A DNA stretch of 64,000 nucleotides from Saprospiraceae bacterium (GTDB lineage: Bacteria; Bacteroidota; Bacteroidia; Chitinophagales; Saprospiraceae), in the NCBI GenBank assembly GCA_029263015.1, contig JAJCYI010000034.1, positions 1-64,000 on the forward strand, read 5' to 3'. Positions within the stretch are counted from its first letter, which is position 1. Each line of letters opens with the position of its first letter. Below the pieces are notes generated by a model. It worked only from the letters and a program-made list of their open reading frames with translations, did not search any database and was not told the origin of the DNA. The position numbers and the translations under genes are program-made. Of this stretch, positions 43,952 through 53,400 are shown in pieces.

Positions 43952-45172
43952 ATGCAAGAGAATAAAAACGGAATAGCTGCTGTACCTAAAAAAGCAAAAG
44001 AAGACCGCTATCAACATCACGATTATTACGCCATAGACGAGTTGTTAAACGAAGAACATATCCTTGCCAGGGATGCTGTCCGAGATTGGGTGAAGGCTGA
44101 AGTCAGTCCAATCATTGAAGATTATGCAGATAAAGCGGAATGCCCGTACCATCTGTTCAAAGGATTGGCGGAAATTGGTGCTTTTGGGCCTAGCCTCCCT
44201 GAAAAATATGGCTGTGGCGGCATGGATGAAATTGCATACGGGATTATCATGCAAGAGCTGGAGCGGGGAGATAGTGGCGTCCGTTCAATGGCATCGGTCC
44301 AAGGCTCGTTGGTGATGTACCCCATTTACCGTTTTGGGAGTGAAGAGCAGAAAAACCACTACCTACCAAAACTTGCCGCAGGTGAAATGATCGGTTGTTT
44401 TGGCCTCACTGAACCTGACCATGGATCAAACCCAAGCGGAATGATTTCAAATGTGAAAGACGACGGGGATTATTATATTTTGAATGGCGCAAAGATGTGG
44501 ATCACCAATTCTCCGGTTGCCGATATTGCTGTTGTTTGGGCAAAAGATGAAGAAGGGATTATCCGGGGCATGATCCTTGAAAAAGGAATGAAAGGACTTT
44601 CAGCACCTGAAATTCATGGAAAGTGGTCGCTCCGTGCTTCTATTACAGGAGAGTTGATATTTGAAGATGTCCGCGTTCCCAAGAAAAATGTTTTACCTAA
44701 TGTGGCAGGCATGAAAGGGCCGCTGTCATGTTTGTCAAAAGCAAGATATGGCATCGCTTGGGGTGTGATCGGTGCAGCATTGGATTGTTATGATTCGGCA
44801 TTGAGGTACTCTCTCGAACGCATCCAATTTGATAGACCGATCGGTGGTTTTCAATTGACGCAGAAAAAACTGGCAGAAATGATAACCGAAATCACCAAAG
44901 CACAACTAATGGCATGGCGATTGGGTACATTGGCAAATGTGGGCAAAGCCAAGCCCGCACAAATATCAATGGCCAAGCGGAACAATGTCCACACTGCTTT
45001 GACCGTTGCAAGGGAGGCCAGACAAATTCTTGGTGGTATGGGTATCACAAATGAATATCCGATTATGCGGCACATGATGAACCTTGAAACTGTTTTGACA
45101 TATGAAGGCACGCATGACATTCACCTGCTCATCACTGGCATGGATATCACCGGATTGAATGCCTTTAAATAA
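43952..45172 (+). CDS. Acyl-CoA dehydrogenase, glutaryl-CoA dehydrogenase-like
   Basis: The 406-residue flavoprotein has the three ACAD domains. Motifs include CFGLTEPDHGSNPSGM (FAD and substrate contact), KMWITNSPVADI, and TALTVAREARQILGGMGITNEYPIMRHMMNLETVLTYEGTHDI, where the Glu in TYEGTHDI is the catalytic base. That ending is typical of glutaryl-CoA dehydrogenases, which oxidise and decarboxylate glutaryl-CoA in lysine/tryptophan breakdown. The substrate is inferred from similarity. It is monocistronic. Confidence 0.87.
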   Translation: MQENKNGIAAVPKKAKEDRYQHHDYYAIDELLNEEHILARDAVRDWVKAEVSPIIEDYADKAECPYHLFKGLAEIGAFGPSLPEKYGCGGMDEIAYGIIMQELERGDSGVRSMASVQGSLVMYPIYRFGSEEQKNHYLPKLAAGEMIGCFGLTEPDHGSNPSGMISNVKDDGDYYILNGAKMWITNSPVADIAVVWAKDEEGIIRGMILEKGMKGLSAPEIHGKWSLRASITGELIFEDVRVPKKNVLPNVAGMKGPLSCLSKARYGIAWGVIGAALDCYDSALRYSLERIQFDRPIGGFQLTQKKLAEMITEITKAQLMAWRLGTLANVGKAKPAQISMAKRNNVHTALTVAREARQILGGMGITNEYPIMRHMMNLETVLTYEGTHDIHLLITGMDITGLNAFK

Positions 45173-45286
45173 AAGAATTGAAACCAGAACTCTTTGCGTT
45201 TCACTTCTTATCCATGCAGCTTTGGCTTGCAAATATTGTTTTTTAATAGAACGCTAAAATATCAACCAAACTATTGGACCTTCTCT

Positions 45287-45294
45287 TACGTTTG
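45287..45294 (+). promoter_or_regulatory. Candidate promoter of OmpA-family gene
   Basis: TACGTTTG fits TAnnTTTG, 38 bases before the ATG. The same octamer occurs before the DUF4783 gene. Confidence 0.4.
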
Positions 45295-45331
45295 AAATTT
45301 TGCACTTGATTATTAATTCAATTAACAAAAC

Positions 45332-46486
45332 ATGGGAAGCTTGAAATATTCGCTGTTGCTTCTTTTTATAGTATGCTCGACATCTGCTTTTAGTCAGCAT
45401 GACGAACCCATTTTATTGACCAACCCTTCTTTTGAGGGCGCGCCTATGATTGGCGAAAAAGGCAGTAAATTGCCAGATGGGTGGTTCGATTGTGGTTTTC
45501 CAGAAGAGACTCCTCCAGATGTTCACTTAGTAGAAGGCAATCCATTTGGTGTAGAACAGCTCCCATACGATGGGAATAGCTATTTAGGGTTGGTGGTTCG
45601 TGAAAATGATACATGGGAAAGAGTTTCCCAAAGATTGAGTACTCCTTTGATTGGCGGTAAATGTTATGAATTTAGCTTGCATTTATCGAGATCCATGTTT
45701 TATATGAGCCCGACACCATCTAGTAATGGTCAGATGTTCAACTATACTTCCCCTGCGAATCTTAGGGTTTGGGGGGGCAATGGATATTGCAACCGAACTG
45801 AATTATTGGCAGAGACTTCTTCTCTGGTAATAAATAGTCGCTGGCTGGAGTATAACTTTAAATTTGAACCTACTGAAAACTACACTTACATAGTATTTGA
45901 GGCATATTACAAAACACCCATCCTGTTCCCTTACAACGGGAATATCCTGATGGACAATGCCAGTGCAATTATTCCAGTGCCTTGTGATGAAGAAACACCT
46001 GATGTTTCTCCTGCTGATGAACCTATCGTTGATAATTCTCCTGTAATACCAGATGTACAAAAAGCTGAAGAACTTGTACTTGAACCTGAAAAGCCCAAAA
46101 TCCTCAGCGACCTCAACCGCTCTAGCTTACGTCAAGGGCAGACCATTCAAATTGATAAATTATTTTTCAAATCCGATAGCTTTGCCATTACTTCTCCCTC
46201 CTATCCTGTTTTGAAAGAAGTCTTCGAGTTTTTATCGACCAATCCTGATGTAGTAGTTGAAATTGGAGGACATACCAATAACATCCCTACACAAGATTAC
46301 TGTGATCGCCTATCGACCCAGCGTGCAAAAGCTGTTGCCAGTTACCTTGCCAATAAAGGTATTCCCCAAAACAGAATTCAGTATAAAGGATATGGAAAAC
46401 GTTACCCTGTTGTTTCCAACGCAACGATAGCTGGCAGGCGCAAAAACCAACGTGTTGAAATCAAGATTCTTAGCTTTGATGGTTGA
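45332..46486 (+). CDS. OmpA-family protein with N-terminal jelly-roll domain
   Basis: A 384-residue exported protein. It has a signal peptide (CSTSAFSQ), an N-terminal jelly-roll-like domain (about 25-215, opening LLTNPSFEG and with YDGNSYLGLVV), an acidic Pro-rich linker (about 215-260), then an OmpA C-terminal domain (about 270-384) with EIGGHTNNIPTQDYCDRLSTQRAKAV and GRRKNQRVEI. The OmpA domain binds peptidoglycan, so the jelly-roll is probably displayed from the outer membrane. The NPSFE domain is similar to that of the T9SS protein at 38346. Confidence 0.88.
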   Translation: MGSLKYSLLLLFIVCSTSAFSQHDEPILLTNPSFEGAPMIGEKGSKLPDGWFDCGFPEETPPDVHLVEGNPFGVEQLPYDGNSYLGLVVRENDTWERVSQRLSTPLIGGKCYEFSLHLSRSMFYMSPTPSSNGQMFNYTSPANLRVWGGNGYCNRTELLAETSSLVINSRWLEYNFKFEPTENYTYIVFEAYYKTPILFPYNGNILMDNASAIIPVPCDEETPDVSPADEPIVDNSPVIPDVQKAEELVLEPEKPKILSDLNRSSLRQGQTIQIDKLFFKSDSFAITSPSYPVLKEVFEFLSTNPDVVVEIGGHTNNIPTQDYCDRLSTQRAKAVASYLANKGIPQNRIQYKGYGKRYPVVSNATIAGRRKNQRVEIKILSFDG

Positions 46487-46511
46487 CGATATTTTCTCAC
46501 TTTGAAAAGAG

Positions 46512-46550
46512 AACGGGGAGTCGCAGACATTGCGACTCCCCGTTTTTATT
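46512..46550 (+). terminator. Intrinsic terminator after OmpA-family gene
   Basis: Stem AACGGGGAGTCGCA/TGCGACTCCCCGTT with a 5-base loop followed by TTTATTT. Confidence 0.9.
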
Positions 46551-46599
46551 TGTAGAGATGGAAAATTGTTCAAGCAAATTTTCCTACTTCCCAATGTTA

Positions 46600-48729
46600 T
46601 TAATCTTCATCTTCCGGCTGTTCGTTGAATTCCTTTATCAATTTTTGCTGAATATCATTTGGCACAGATCCATATTCTCCAAATTTACGGGAGAATTTTG
46701 CCCGTCCTTGCGAAATGGAACGAAGCAAGGAAGAATACTGGTACATTTCTGCCAAAGGTATTTTAGCCATGATTTTCTGGTAATGTCCTTCAGCATCCAT
46801 GCCCATGATAAGCGCCCTTCGGGTCTGCAAGTCGCCCATCACATCGCCCATCACCTCCCCAGAGCAAAGAATTTCAACATCATAAATCGGCTCCATCAGC
46901 TGAGGACCAGCTTGGCTAAAGTTCTTTTTAAAAACTTGAACACTAGCAGTCATAAATGCCATATCGTTTGAATCAACGGGGTGCATTTTACCATCGTAAA
47001 TACTTACGCGAATATCCTGGCAATTGGATCCCGTCAGTGGCCCTTCCTCCATTTTCTGTAAAACGCCTTTTTTGATCGCATTGGAAAACCGAACATCGAT
47101 TGAACCACCAACTATGCACCAATAAAACGCAAGTTTACCTCCCCAAGGCAAATCTTCTACTTCTTTTTTCCTGACGTTGAGGCCACTTGGATCAGGCATG
47201 TCCTCATAATATGGTTCAATGCGCATGTGGACTTCTGCAAATTGCCCTGACCCTCCTGATTGTTTTTTATGCCGATAAGCTTCGTTTGATTCTTTTGTGA
47301 TTGTTTCCCTATATGGAATTCGAGGACGGATGAATTTCATCGCTATGCCCTGTTCTGTTTCAATGCGGTGTTTCACCAAATCCAATTGCAATTGGCCCTG
47401 TCCATAAAGCAAGGTCTGTTTCAGCGATTTGGATTGTTCCACAACCAAGGTCGGGTCTGCTTCCTCAATGGCATGAAGTGCCTTCATGAGTTTCTCCATA
47501 TCATTTTTACTTGGGGGCTCCACGGCAACTTCGATACGTGAGTTCGGGAAATTGATCGGCTCAATCACACGGTCAATCCCCTTTTTATTAAGGGTCTGGT
47601 TGGTATGGGAGTTTTTCAATTTCACCGTACAGCCCAAATCCCCGGCCCTGAGTTCATCAGCAGTCTCTCGGTTCTTTCCATTGGCAATGTACAATTGACC
47701 AAACCGTTCGGATGTTCTGGTGTCGACATTGACCAATTCATCGCCGGACTTAAGTATGCCAGAGCAGACTTTGAAGTAGGAAATGTTCCCAACACGTGGT
47801 TCGTTATGTGTTTTAAAAATAAACACCGTGGTATCTTCATTTGCGTCGCATTTCAAAGTTCCTCCTCCTTTCAATTTTAGTTCTTTTCTGTCGGCAGGAG
47901 CAGGACATACATCATTCAAGAACCCCATAATCCTTCCACTGCCCATGTTCTTCAAAGCAGAGCAACAGAACAACGGGTATATAGAACGTTGAGCCATGGC
48001 CATCCTCAGTCCATTCGCAAGGTCATCTTCGGAAAGGGTACCTTGTTCAAAATAACGTTCCATCAGTTCTTCATCATTCTCAGCAGCTGCTTCCACCAAT
48101 GCATTGTGCATGGCATCTACTTTCGTTTTTTCTGAGTCCGGTATCGCCTGCTTTTCAGGTTTTCCACCGCCTTCCGGGAAAACATACATGGTCATCCTGA
48201 GTGCATCAACTATTGTATTGAAATCAGTACCTATGTTCAATGGATATTGAATAGGCAAAACTTTATTTCCAAACCTAGCTTTGGCTTGCTCAAGGGTTGC
48301 TTCGTAATCTGCCTTTTCATGGTCCAATTGATTGACCACAAAAATGGATGGAGTTTCAAATAGTTCCACGTATTCCCAAAGAAGTTCGGTCCCTACTTCT
48401 ACTCCGCTTTTTGCATTCAGCAACACCAAGGCTGTTGCTGATACTTTCAATGACGAAACAACCTCACCGATAAAATCATCAAACCCTGGCGTATCAAGCA
48501 CATTGATTTTGTTGCCCCTCCAGTCATCGTGCATCAAAGTTGAAAAAATTGAATTGCCCCGTTCATGTTCAAGGCCTGTATAATCCGAAACAGTATTTTG
48601 CTCCTCCACCGAGCCTCTTCGCGTTATCGCGCCCGTTTCAAAAAGCATGGTTTCAGCAAAAGTCGTTTTCCCGCAGCCCGGATGGCCGAGCAATACTACA
48701 TTTCTAATGTTCTTGGTGTCGTAAGCCAT
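46600..48729 (-). CDS. Elongation factor G-like protein (EF-G paralogue)
   Basis: The 709-residue translational GTPase has G1 GHPGCGKTT (canonical EF-G reads GHxDxGKTT), G3 DTPGFDDF, G4 NQLDHEKADY, then domains II-V ending SLLRSISQGRAKFSRKFGEYG. The altered P-loop and switch I (HERGNSIFSTLM rather than ERGITI) mark the EF-G2/FusA2-like subfamily, not the housekeeping EF-G. Members may act in ribosome recycling or under stress. It is monocistronic and convergent with the OmpA-family gene. Confidence 0.85.
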   Translation of the reverse strand: MAYDTKNIRNVVLLGHPGCGKTTFAETMLFETGAITRRGSVEEQNTVSDYTGLEHERGNSIFSTLMHDDWRGNKINVLDTPGFDDFIGEVVSSLKVSATALVLLNAKSGVEVGTELLWEYVELFETPSIFVVNQLDHEKADYEATLEQAKARFGNKVLPIQYPLNIGTDFNTIVDALRMTMYVFPEGGGKPEKQAIPDSEKTKVDAMHNALVEAAAENDEELMERYFEQGTLSEDDLANGLRMAMAQRSIYPLFCCSALKNMGSGRIMGFLNDVCPAPADRKELKLKGGGTLKCDANEDTTVFIFKTHNEPRVGNISYFKVCSGILKSGDELVNVDTRTSERFGQLYIANGKNRETADELRAGDLGCTVKLKNSHTNQTLNKKGIDRVIEPINFPNSRIEVAVEPPSKNDMEKLMKALHAIEEADPTLVVEQSKSLKQTLLYGQGQLQLDLVKHRIETEQGIAMKFIRPRIPYRETITKESNEAYRHKKQSGGSGQFAEVHMRIEPYYEDMPDPSGLNVRKKEVEDLPWGGKLAFYWCIVGGSIDVRFSNAIKKGVLQKMEEGPLTGSNCQDIRVSIYDGKMHPVDSNDMAFMTASVQVFKKNFSQAGPQLMEPIYDVEILCSGEVMGDVMGDLQTRRALIMGMDAEGHYQKIMAKIPLAEMYQYSSLLRSISQGRAKFSRKFGEYGSVPNDIQQKLIKEFNEQPEDED

Positions 48730-49076
48730 AATATTTTAGTAAGGTTTGTTATTCCCAAAAAGTGGGTGTTTTGTTTTTAGCAAATCCTCTCAGGAACGTG
48801 TAAACAATAAAAGGTTTTGCAAAATAGAAGCGTGAACTTATTAAATTTTGTTTACTCCTAAAATTTTTTCTTTTAAAAAGGTCAAAGCAATTTAGTCCCA
48901 TTCAATAATACGCTCATAATTTTAGAGCTTGTAAGTGGTCTTTACTGAACTTTCAAAATTATATTACCGTAAACCCTGATTATCAATAGCCATTTTAAAC
49001 CATTGATTCGGTCCATTTTAAAAAAAATAGGGCCTTGGACAGAAATAATTTAAAAACTAAATCACTGGCAGAAAAG
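48730..49076. other. Intergenic region, 347 bp, no gene seen
   Basis: An AT-rich spacer between the XRE regulator stop and the EF-G-like start (both minus strand). No hairpin or ORF of note. It must hold the EF-G-like promoter, but no TAnnTTTG match was seen on the minus strand. Confidence 0.5.
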
Positions 49077-50561
49077 TCAGCTTAGGGATTTCAAAACCCG
49101 AAGTATTTTCTTGTGCTGGTTTTTCGCTTCTATTACAACTGGCAGAGCAACTCGTTCTGCACAATCTTCGATTGGACACCTCTCACAAGTAGTGCTCACT
49201 TGTCTAATCGAAATAGCAGGATCATCAATAAATTTGATCTTTTCTTTTAAAGCATCATCGATCAGGATTCCAACCGTAATACTCACATTTTTTTCTGGCG
49301 AAGGATAGGCTGGCCTTGCAAGGGTAAAGCATAAATACTCGTCGTCCGTATTATAATAGTGGGAGCGTTGCACCCCTACCAGTGCCCCTGTGTACCTGCC
49401 GGACTTTTGCATTTCATACAAATCGTTCAAAAGAGAGGTGGAGAGCCAGCGGCGGCAATAATGTTCCGAGAGGGCATTGCCGTGAGGCCTGTGCTTTCTG
49501 TTCAAGTGAAGTTCCTTGTCCATTTTGAAATCCCCTTTGGCCGGGGTGTGTACAAACCGAAGTAGGAATAAGTTTTCCAGGCCAAAATACTGAGGCAGGA
49601 TATTGGTTATACGTTGAAAAAGAGTTTCTTGTGAAACCCGGTATTTCAACAACAAGTTGAGAATAGTTTCGCCACTCCAAACTGGCCGCTGGAAAAACTG
49701 CTGCATGTCCTTGATAAAAGATCTCCTATTTATCAATAATGCAGCGGAGAAATACCCTGCTTTGAAATGGTTCAGAACCTGTTCAAATGAATTCACCCGG
49801 AGCAACGATGCCGTATTCGCACGTTCACCCAAGCCTAAATAAGTAAAGCCCAACTCCTTTCCATATTGAAAAGCTTTTTGCATATCAGTCAATTGCATGT
49901 TAAGCAAAAGCCTTTTACTTTTAGGAATGAAGACTGACCGGATCTCTGATAATTCCGGATATTCATTCAGGCCATTTTCAATAATCTTATACCCATATTT
50001 TTTTTTAAGCAAATTGCCAAGTTGATCCACCAATACAATGCCCTCGTCGGGGAGTTTGTGTTTTTCTGTGAAATGATCCACCGCCTGTTCTATTTCTTCA
50101 AAATAGTTGTTGTGGAGTTCAAGGTAGGAGCGCAATACCGCAAAATAAAAATTCTCTTCTTGCATTGCGTAATTTCTCGAAATTTCAACCAACGTGGCAA
50201 TGAAAGCTCCAACTTTGGCAGGAGCATTGGCAATTATTTCAACCACTTTTGTCAGCTCAATATCGAAAAGGTTGAGCGGTAATTCGTTGAGGAAGTTGGA
50301 ATTTAAGAGGTCAGCTACCGGCATTAGACTTTTGCCCAAATCTTGGGAGGTCAATTCCTTTTTGTTTACCCCAAGTGCATCAGCCATCATCTGCACTTTA
50401 TCTTCCTTAGGGTATTTTTTTCCTTTTTCTATTTCATTCAAATAGGAAACCGACATGCCAGTGATCTTGGCAAAGTCAGCAAAATTGAGTTTTTGCTTCT
50501 GGCGCAATTGTTTGAGTTTCAACCCAAAAATGATCCGTTCATTTGGAGTGCGTTGGCTCAT
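49077..50561 (-). CDS. XRE-family regulator, ScfR/RamB-type (DUF2083)
   Basis: The 494-residue protein has an N-terminal HTH (about 12-66, LRQKQKLNFADFAKITGMSVSYLNEIEKGKKYP), a middle region related to ImmA/IrrE but lacking HExxH, and a C-terminal DUF2083 region with GNALSEHYCRRWLS and TTCERCPIEDCAERVALP, whose four cysteines may bind a metal. Relatives regulate short-chain fatty-acid or acetyl-CoA metabolism. A palindrome within its own promoter suggests autorepression. It is divergent from thrA. Confidence 0.88.
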   Translation of the reverse strand: MSQRTPNERIIFGLKLKQLRQKQKLNFADFAKITGMSVSYLNEIEKGKKYPKEDKVQMMADALGVNKKELTSQDLGKSLMPVADLLNSNFLNELPLNLFDIELTKVVEIIANAPAKVGAFIATLVEISRNYAMQEENFYFAVLRSYLELHNNYFEEIEQAVDHFTEKHKLPDEGIVLVDQLGNLLKKKYGYKIIENGLNEYPELSEIRSVFIPKSKRLLLNMQLTDMQKAFQYGKELGFTYLGLGERANTASLLRVNSFEQVLNHFKAGYFSAALLINRRSFIKDMQQFFQRPVWSGETILNLLLKYRVSQETLFQRITNILPQYFGLENLFLLRFVHTPAKGDFKMDKELHLNRKHRPHGNALSEHYCRRWLSTSLLNDLYEMQKSGRYTGALVGVQRSHYYNTDDEYLCFTLARPAYPSPEKNVSITVGILIDDALKEKIKFIDDPAISIRQVSTTCERCPIEDCAERVALPVVIEAKNQHKKILRVLKSLS

Positions 50562-50566
50562 GCTCG

Positions 50567-50599
50567 CAAAGATAACCGCATTATAGCGAATATTCGCAA
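50567..50599 (-). promoter_or_regulatory. XRE gene promoter with operator-like palindrome
   Basis: On the minus strand TTG (50599-50597), 22 bases, TATCTTTG (50574-50567), and then only five bases to ATG, predicting an almost leaderless mRNA. The perfect 12-base palindrome GCGAATATTCGC (50586-50597) overlaps the -33 side, an apt place for autorepression. A GCGAA half-site recurs at 50638-50642. Confidence 0.6.
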
Positions 50600-50742
50600 G
50601 GATGTTTTTCAGCTATTCTCAGAAACCGCTTTATTTAGCGAAAAAACAAATACCTGCCGGCCTTACTGAATGGTATCCTGAAAACAGGTATCCACCATTT
50701 CATATTATCCGATATTATATACACCTACTCGTGGAAACCTCC

Positions 50743-50750
50743 TATTTTTG
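50743..50750 (+). promoter_or_regulatory. Candidate thrA promoter
   Basis: TATTTTTG fits TAnnTTTG 85 bases before the thrA ATG. No threonine-rich leader peptide was seen in the leader. Confidence 0.45.
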
Positions 50751-50835
50751 GCACTTTTTTAATGGGTTAGACATTACAATAAATCATAATTGGTTTCAGC
50801 CTCCGCGGCGGGAGCCACTAATTTAGAAGCAATCA

Positions 50836-53292
50836 ATGAAAGTCCTCAAATTTGGAGGTAGTTCTGTTGGGTCTCCTGAAAGGATCAATGGCTTAATCGA
50901 AATACTCAAAAGCTATTATAAAAGAGGTGAACGGATTACGGTCGTTTTTTCAGCCTTCGGGGGAGTCACCGATAGCCTGATTAAGATGAGCAAGTTGGCT
51001 GCCAAAGGGGATGAAAAATACCGCGAAATCTTCATGGCATTCAGTAAGCGCCATCAGGATGCCGTCAATGATCTGGTTACAGATCCATTCAAAGAACAAG
51101 CCCTTGCCGAAATGTCGCAAAACCATGAGGTGCTTAAAACCCTTTTGCACGGCATTTTTTTAGTGAGGGAAGCATCTCCCCGAACGATGGATTATGTACT
51201 TAGTTTTGGCGAACGCAACTCAGCCTTCGTCGTCGCCCACGCATTGAGGCGGACAGGCATTCCCGCCTCATTTCTTGATGCTCGGTTAATAATAAAAACT
51301 GATAAATCTTTTGGCAATGCAAAAGTTGATTTTGAAACAACTAACAAGAAAATCAAAAAATATTATGCACAACATCCTGAAATTCAGATAGTTACTGGAT
51401 TTATTTCATCTTCAAAGGGAGGCTTGACCACTACGCTTGGCCGCGGCGGATCTGATTTTACAGCAGCTATTCTTGCCGCTGGACTTGATGCCAATTCAAT
51501 TGAAATTTGGACAGATGTTGATGGCGTACTTACTACCGATCCGAGGAAAGTAAAGAAGGCATTCACCATCCCCAATATGACTTATGCCGAGGCCATGGAA
51601 ATGTCTCATTTTGGCGCAAAGGTCATTTACCCGCCAACCCTGCAACCAGCACTTGAAAAACTCATCCCACTTTATATCAAAAACACTTTCAAGCCAGATT
51701 TTGAGGGCACTTACATTTCTGACAAGAAAGACCCAAATGACCTTGCAGTAATTGGCATCTCCTCGATAAATCAAGTAGCATTATTGACCTTGCAGGGCAG
51801 TGGCATGTTTGGAGTACCGGGCATTGCTGGACGATTATTTGGAACATTGTCAAGCGCTGGCATCAGCGTCATTTTAATTACGCAAGGATCTTCTGAGCAC
51901 TCCATCACTTTTGCAGTAGCACCAAGTGATGCCAAGAAAGCCCTGAGGTTTGTCACCAAAGAATTTGAGTATGAAATGGAAAAAGGGTTGGTAGAGCCAA
52001 TCAAAGCGGAAAACGACCTTTCAGTGGTCGCCATCATCGGAGAAAACATGCGCTTCCGCCCAGGCATTGCTGGCAGGATGTTCCAGGCCCTTGGCCGAAA
52101 TGGAATAAATGTCATTGCCATTGCGCAGGGTTCTTCTGAGTTGAATATTTCAACGGTTGTGAAACGGGACGACGAGGCCAAAGCAATGAATGCGCTCCAT
52201 GAGGCATTTTTCCTGTCTGATACAAAAGAACTCCACCTGTTTATGACTGGTGTTGGCCTAATTGGCTCCACGCTTATCGACCAAATAAAATCCCAATCCC
52301 AATTTTTAAAAGAAAAAAGAGGTTTGGAAATCAAAATCGTTGGCTTGGCGAACACCAAAAAAATGGCGTTTGATGAAAACGGAATTGACCTAACAAACTG
52401 GAAACCCATTCTGGAAGACTCAGATAAAGTTTCGGATATGGGTTTGTTCGTCAGTCAAATGAAAAACCTAAATTTGTCCAATACCATTTTTGTGGACAAT
52501 ACTGCCAATGAAAAAGTTGCCCACTATTACGAAAGCATTCTTGAGAGTAGTATTTCTATCTCCACCCCCAATAAAATAGCAACCTCCTCTTCCTATTTGC
52601 AATACCTCCGATTAAAAAACATTGCTGCAAAACGAGGCGTACAATTCGTTTATGAAACCAATGTTGGAGCCGGCCTTCCAATTATCTCTACTTTAAATGA
52701 CTTAATGCTGAGCGGTGATCGGGTAATTAAGATAGAAGGTGTTCTTTCTGGCTCTATGTCATTCATTTTCAATAACTTATCTAAAGAAAATCCGTTTAGC
52801 AAAATAGTAAAGCAAGCAAAAGAAAGAGGCTTTACCGAACCTGATCCAAGGGAGGATATCAGTGGTGCAGACATCCGAAGAAAAATATTGATCCTTGCTC
52901 GTGAAACAGGCCTAAGCCTTGAAGCTGGAGATGTTGAAATAGAAAACATCCTTTCACAATCCGCCCTAGAAGCAAAGACCGTGGACACCTTTTTTGAAGA
53001 ACTTGAAAAAATGGATGCGCACTTCGAAGAAATGCGTGTTAAAGCTGAAATGGAAAATAAGGCACTTCGCATGATCGCGACCCTTGAGGATGGCAATACC
53101 AAGATTGGTTTGGAGGCAGTTGGCACGAATCACCCTTTTTACTCGCTTAACGGAAGTGACAACATGATTGTCTTTACAACCGAGCGGTACAAGGAAAGAC
53201 CATTGGTGGTGCGCGGCCCCGGCGCAGGTGCAGAGGTCACAGCAGCAGGTATTTTTGCTGAAATCATTCAGATTGGGAATTATCTTTCATGA
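50836..53292 (+). CDS. thrA: Bifunctional aspartate kinase/homoserine dehydrogenase I
   Basis: An 818-residue fusion. The aspartokinase domain (1-290) has KFGGSSVGSPE, TLGRGGSDFTAAI and DGVLTTDPR. Two ACT regulatory domains (about 310-460) carry LLTLQGSGMFGVPGIAGRLF and VAIIGENMRFRPGIAGRMF. The homoserine dehydrogenase domain (about 465-818) has MTGVGLIGSTL, NVGAGLPIISTL and GVLSGSMSFIFN. It catalyses the first and third steps to threonine and methionine. Threonine feedback through the ACT domains is expected from the family. It heads the threonine cluster, but is separated from thrB by the lipoprotein array. Confidence 0.97.
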   Translation: MKVLKFGGSSVGSPERINGLIEILKSYYKRGERITVVFSAFGGVTDSLIKMSKLAAKGDEKYREIFMAFSKRHQDAVNDLVTDPFKEQALAEMSQNHEVLKTLLHGIFLVREASPRTMDYVLSFGERNSAFVVAHALRRTGIPASFLDARLIIKTDKSFGNAKVDFETTNKKIKKYYAQHPEIQIVTGFISSSKGGLTTTLGRGGSDFTAAILAAGLDANSIEIWTDVDGVLTTDPRKVKKAFTIPNMTYAEAMEMSHFGAKVIYPPTLQPALEKLIPLYIKNTFKPDFEGTYISDKKDPNDLAVIGISSINQVALLTLQGSGMFGVPGIAGRLFGTLSSAGISVILITQGSSEHSITFAVAPSDAKKALRFVTKEFEYEMEKGLVEPIKAENDLSVVAIIGENMRFRPGIAGRMFQALGRNGINVIAIAQGSSELNISTVVKRDDEAKAMNALHEAFFLSDTKELHLFMTGVGLIGSTLIDQIKSQSQFLKEKRGLEIKIVGLANTKKMAFDENGIDLTNWKPILEDSDKVSDMGLFVSQMKNLNLSNTIFVDNTANEKVAHYYESILESSISISTPNKIATSSSYLQYLRLKNIAAKRGVQFVYETNVGAGLPIISTLNDLMLSGDRVIKIEGVLSGSMSFIFNNLSKENPFSKIVKQAKERGFTEPDPREDISGADIRRKILILARETGLSLEAGDVEIENILSQSALEAKTVDTFFEELEKMDAHFEEMRVKAEMENKALRMIATLEDGNTKIGLEAVGTNHPFYSLNGSDNMIVFTTERYKERPLVVRGPGAGAEVTAAGIFAEIIQIGNYLS

Positions 53293-53400
53293 GAGAGCCG
53301 TAGTAGTTTTATGGAGGTGGAGTCTTTTGTAGATGCCCTTCTGGTTTTTTGTTCCACATTACAAAATATCCTAAATTGCAGAACATCTAAAAAAGCCACC

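Noticed and set aside
50562-50835. Threonine leader peptide/attenuator before thrA
   Set aside because: No short ORF rich in Thr/Ile and no terminator-antiterminator pair was found; only a weak inverted repeat near 50660-50700.
51771-52409. 212-residue minus-strand ORF
   Set aside because: Antisense to thrA within a highly conserved region; no protein character.
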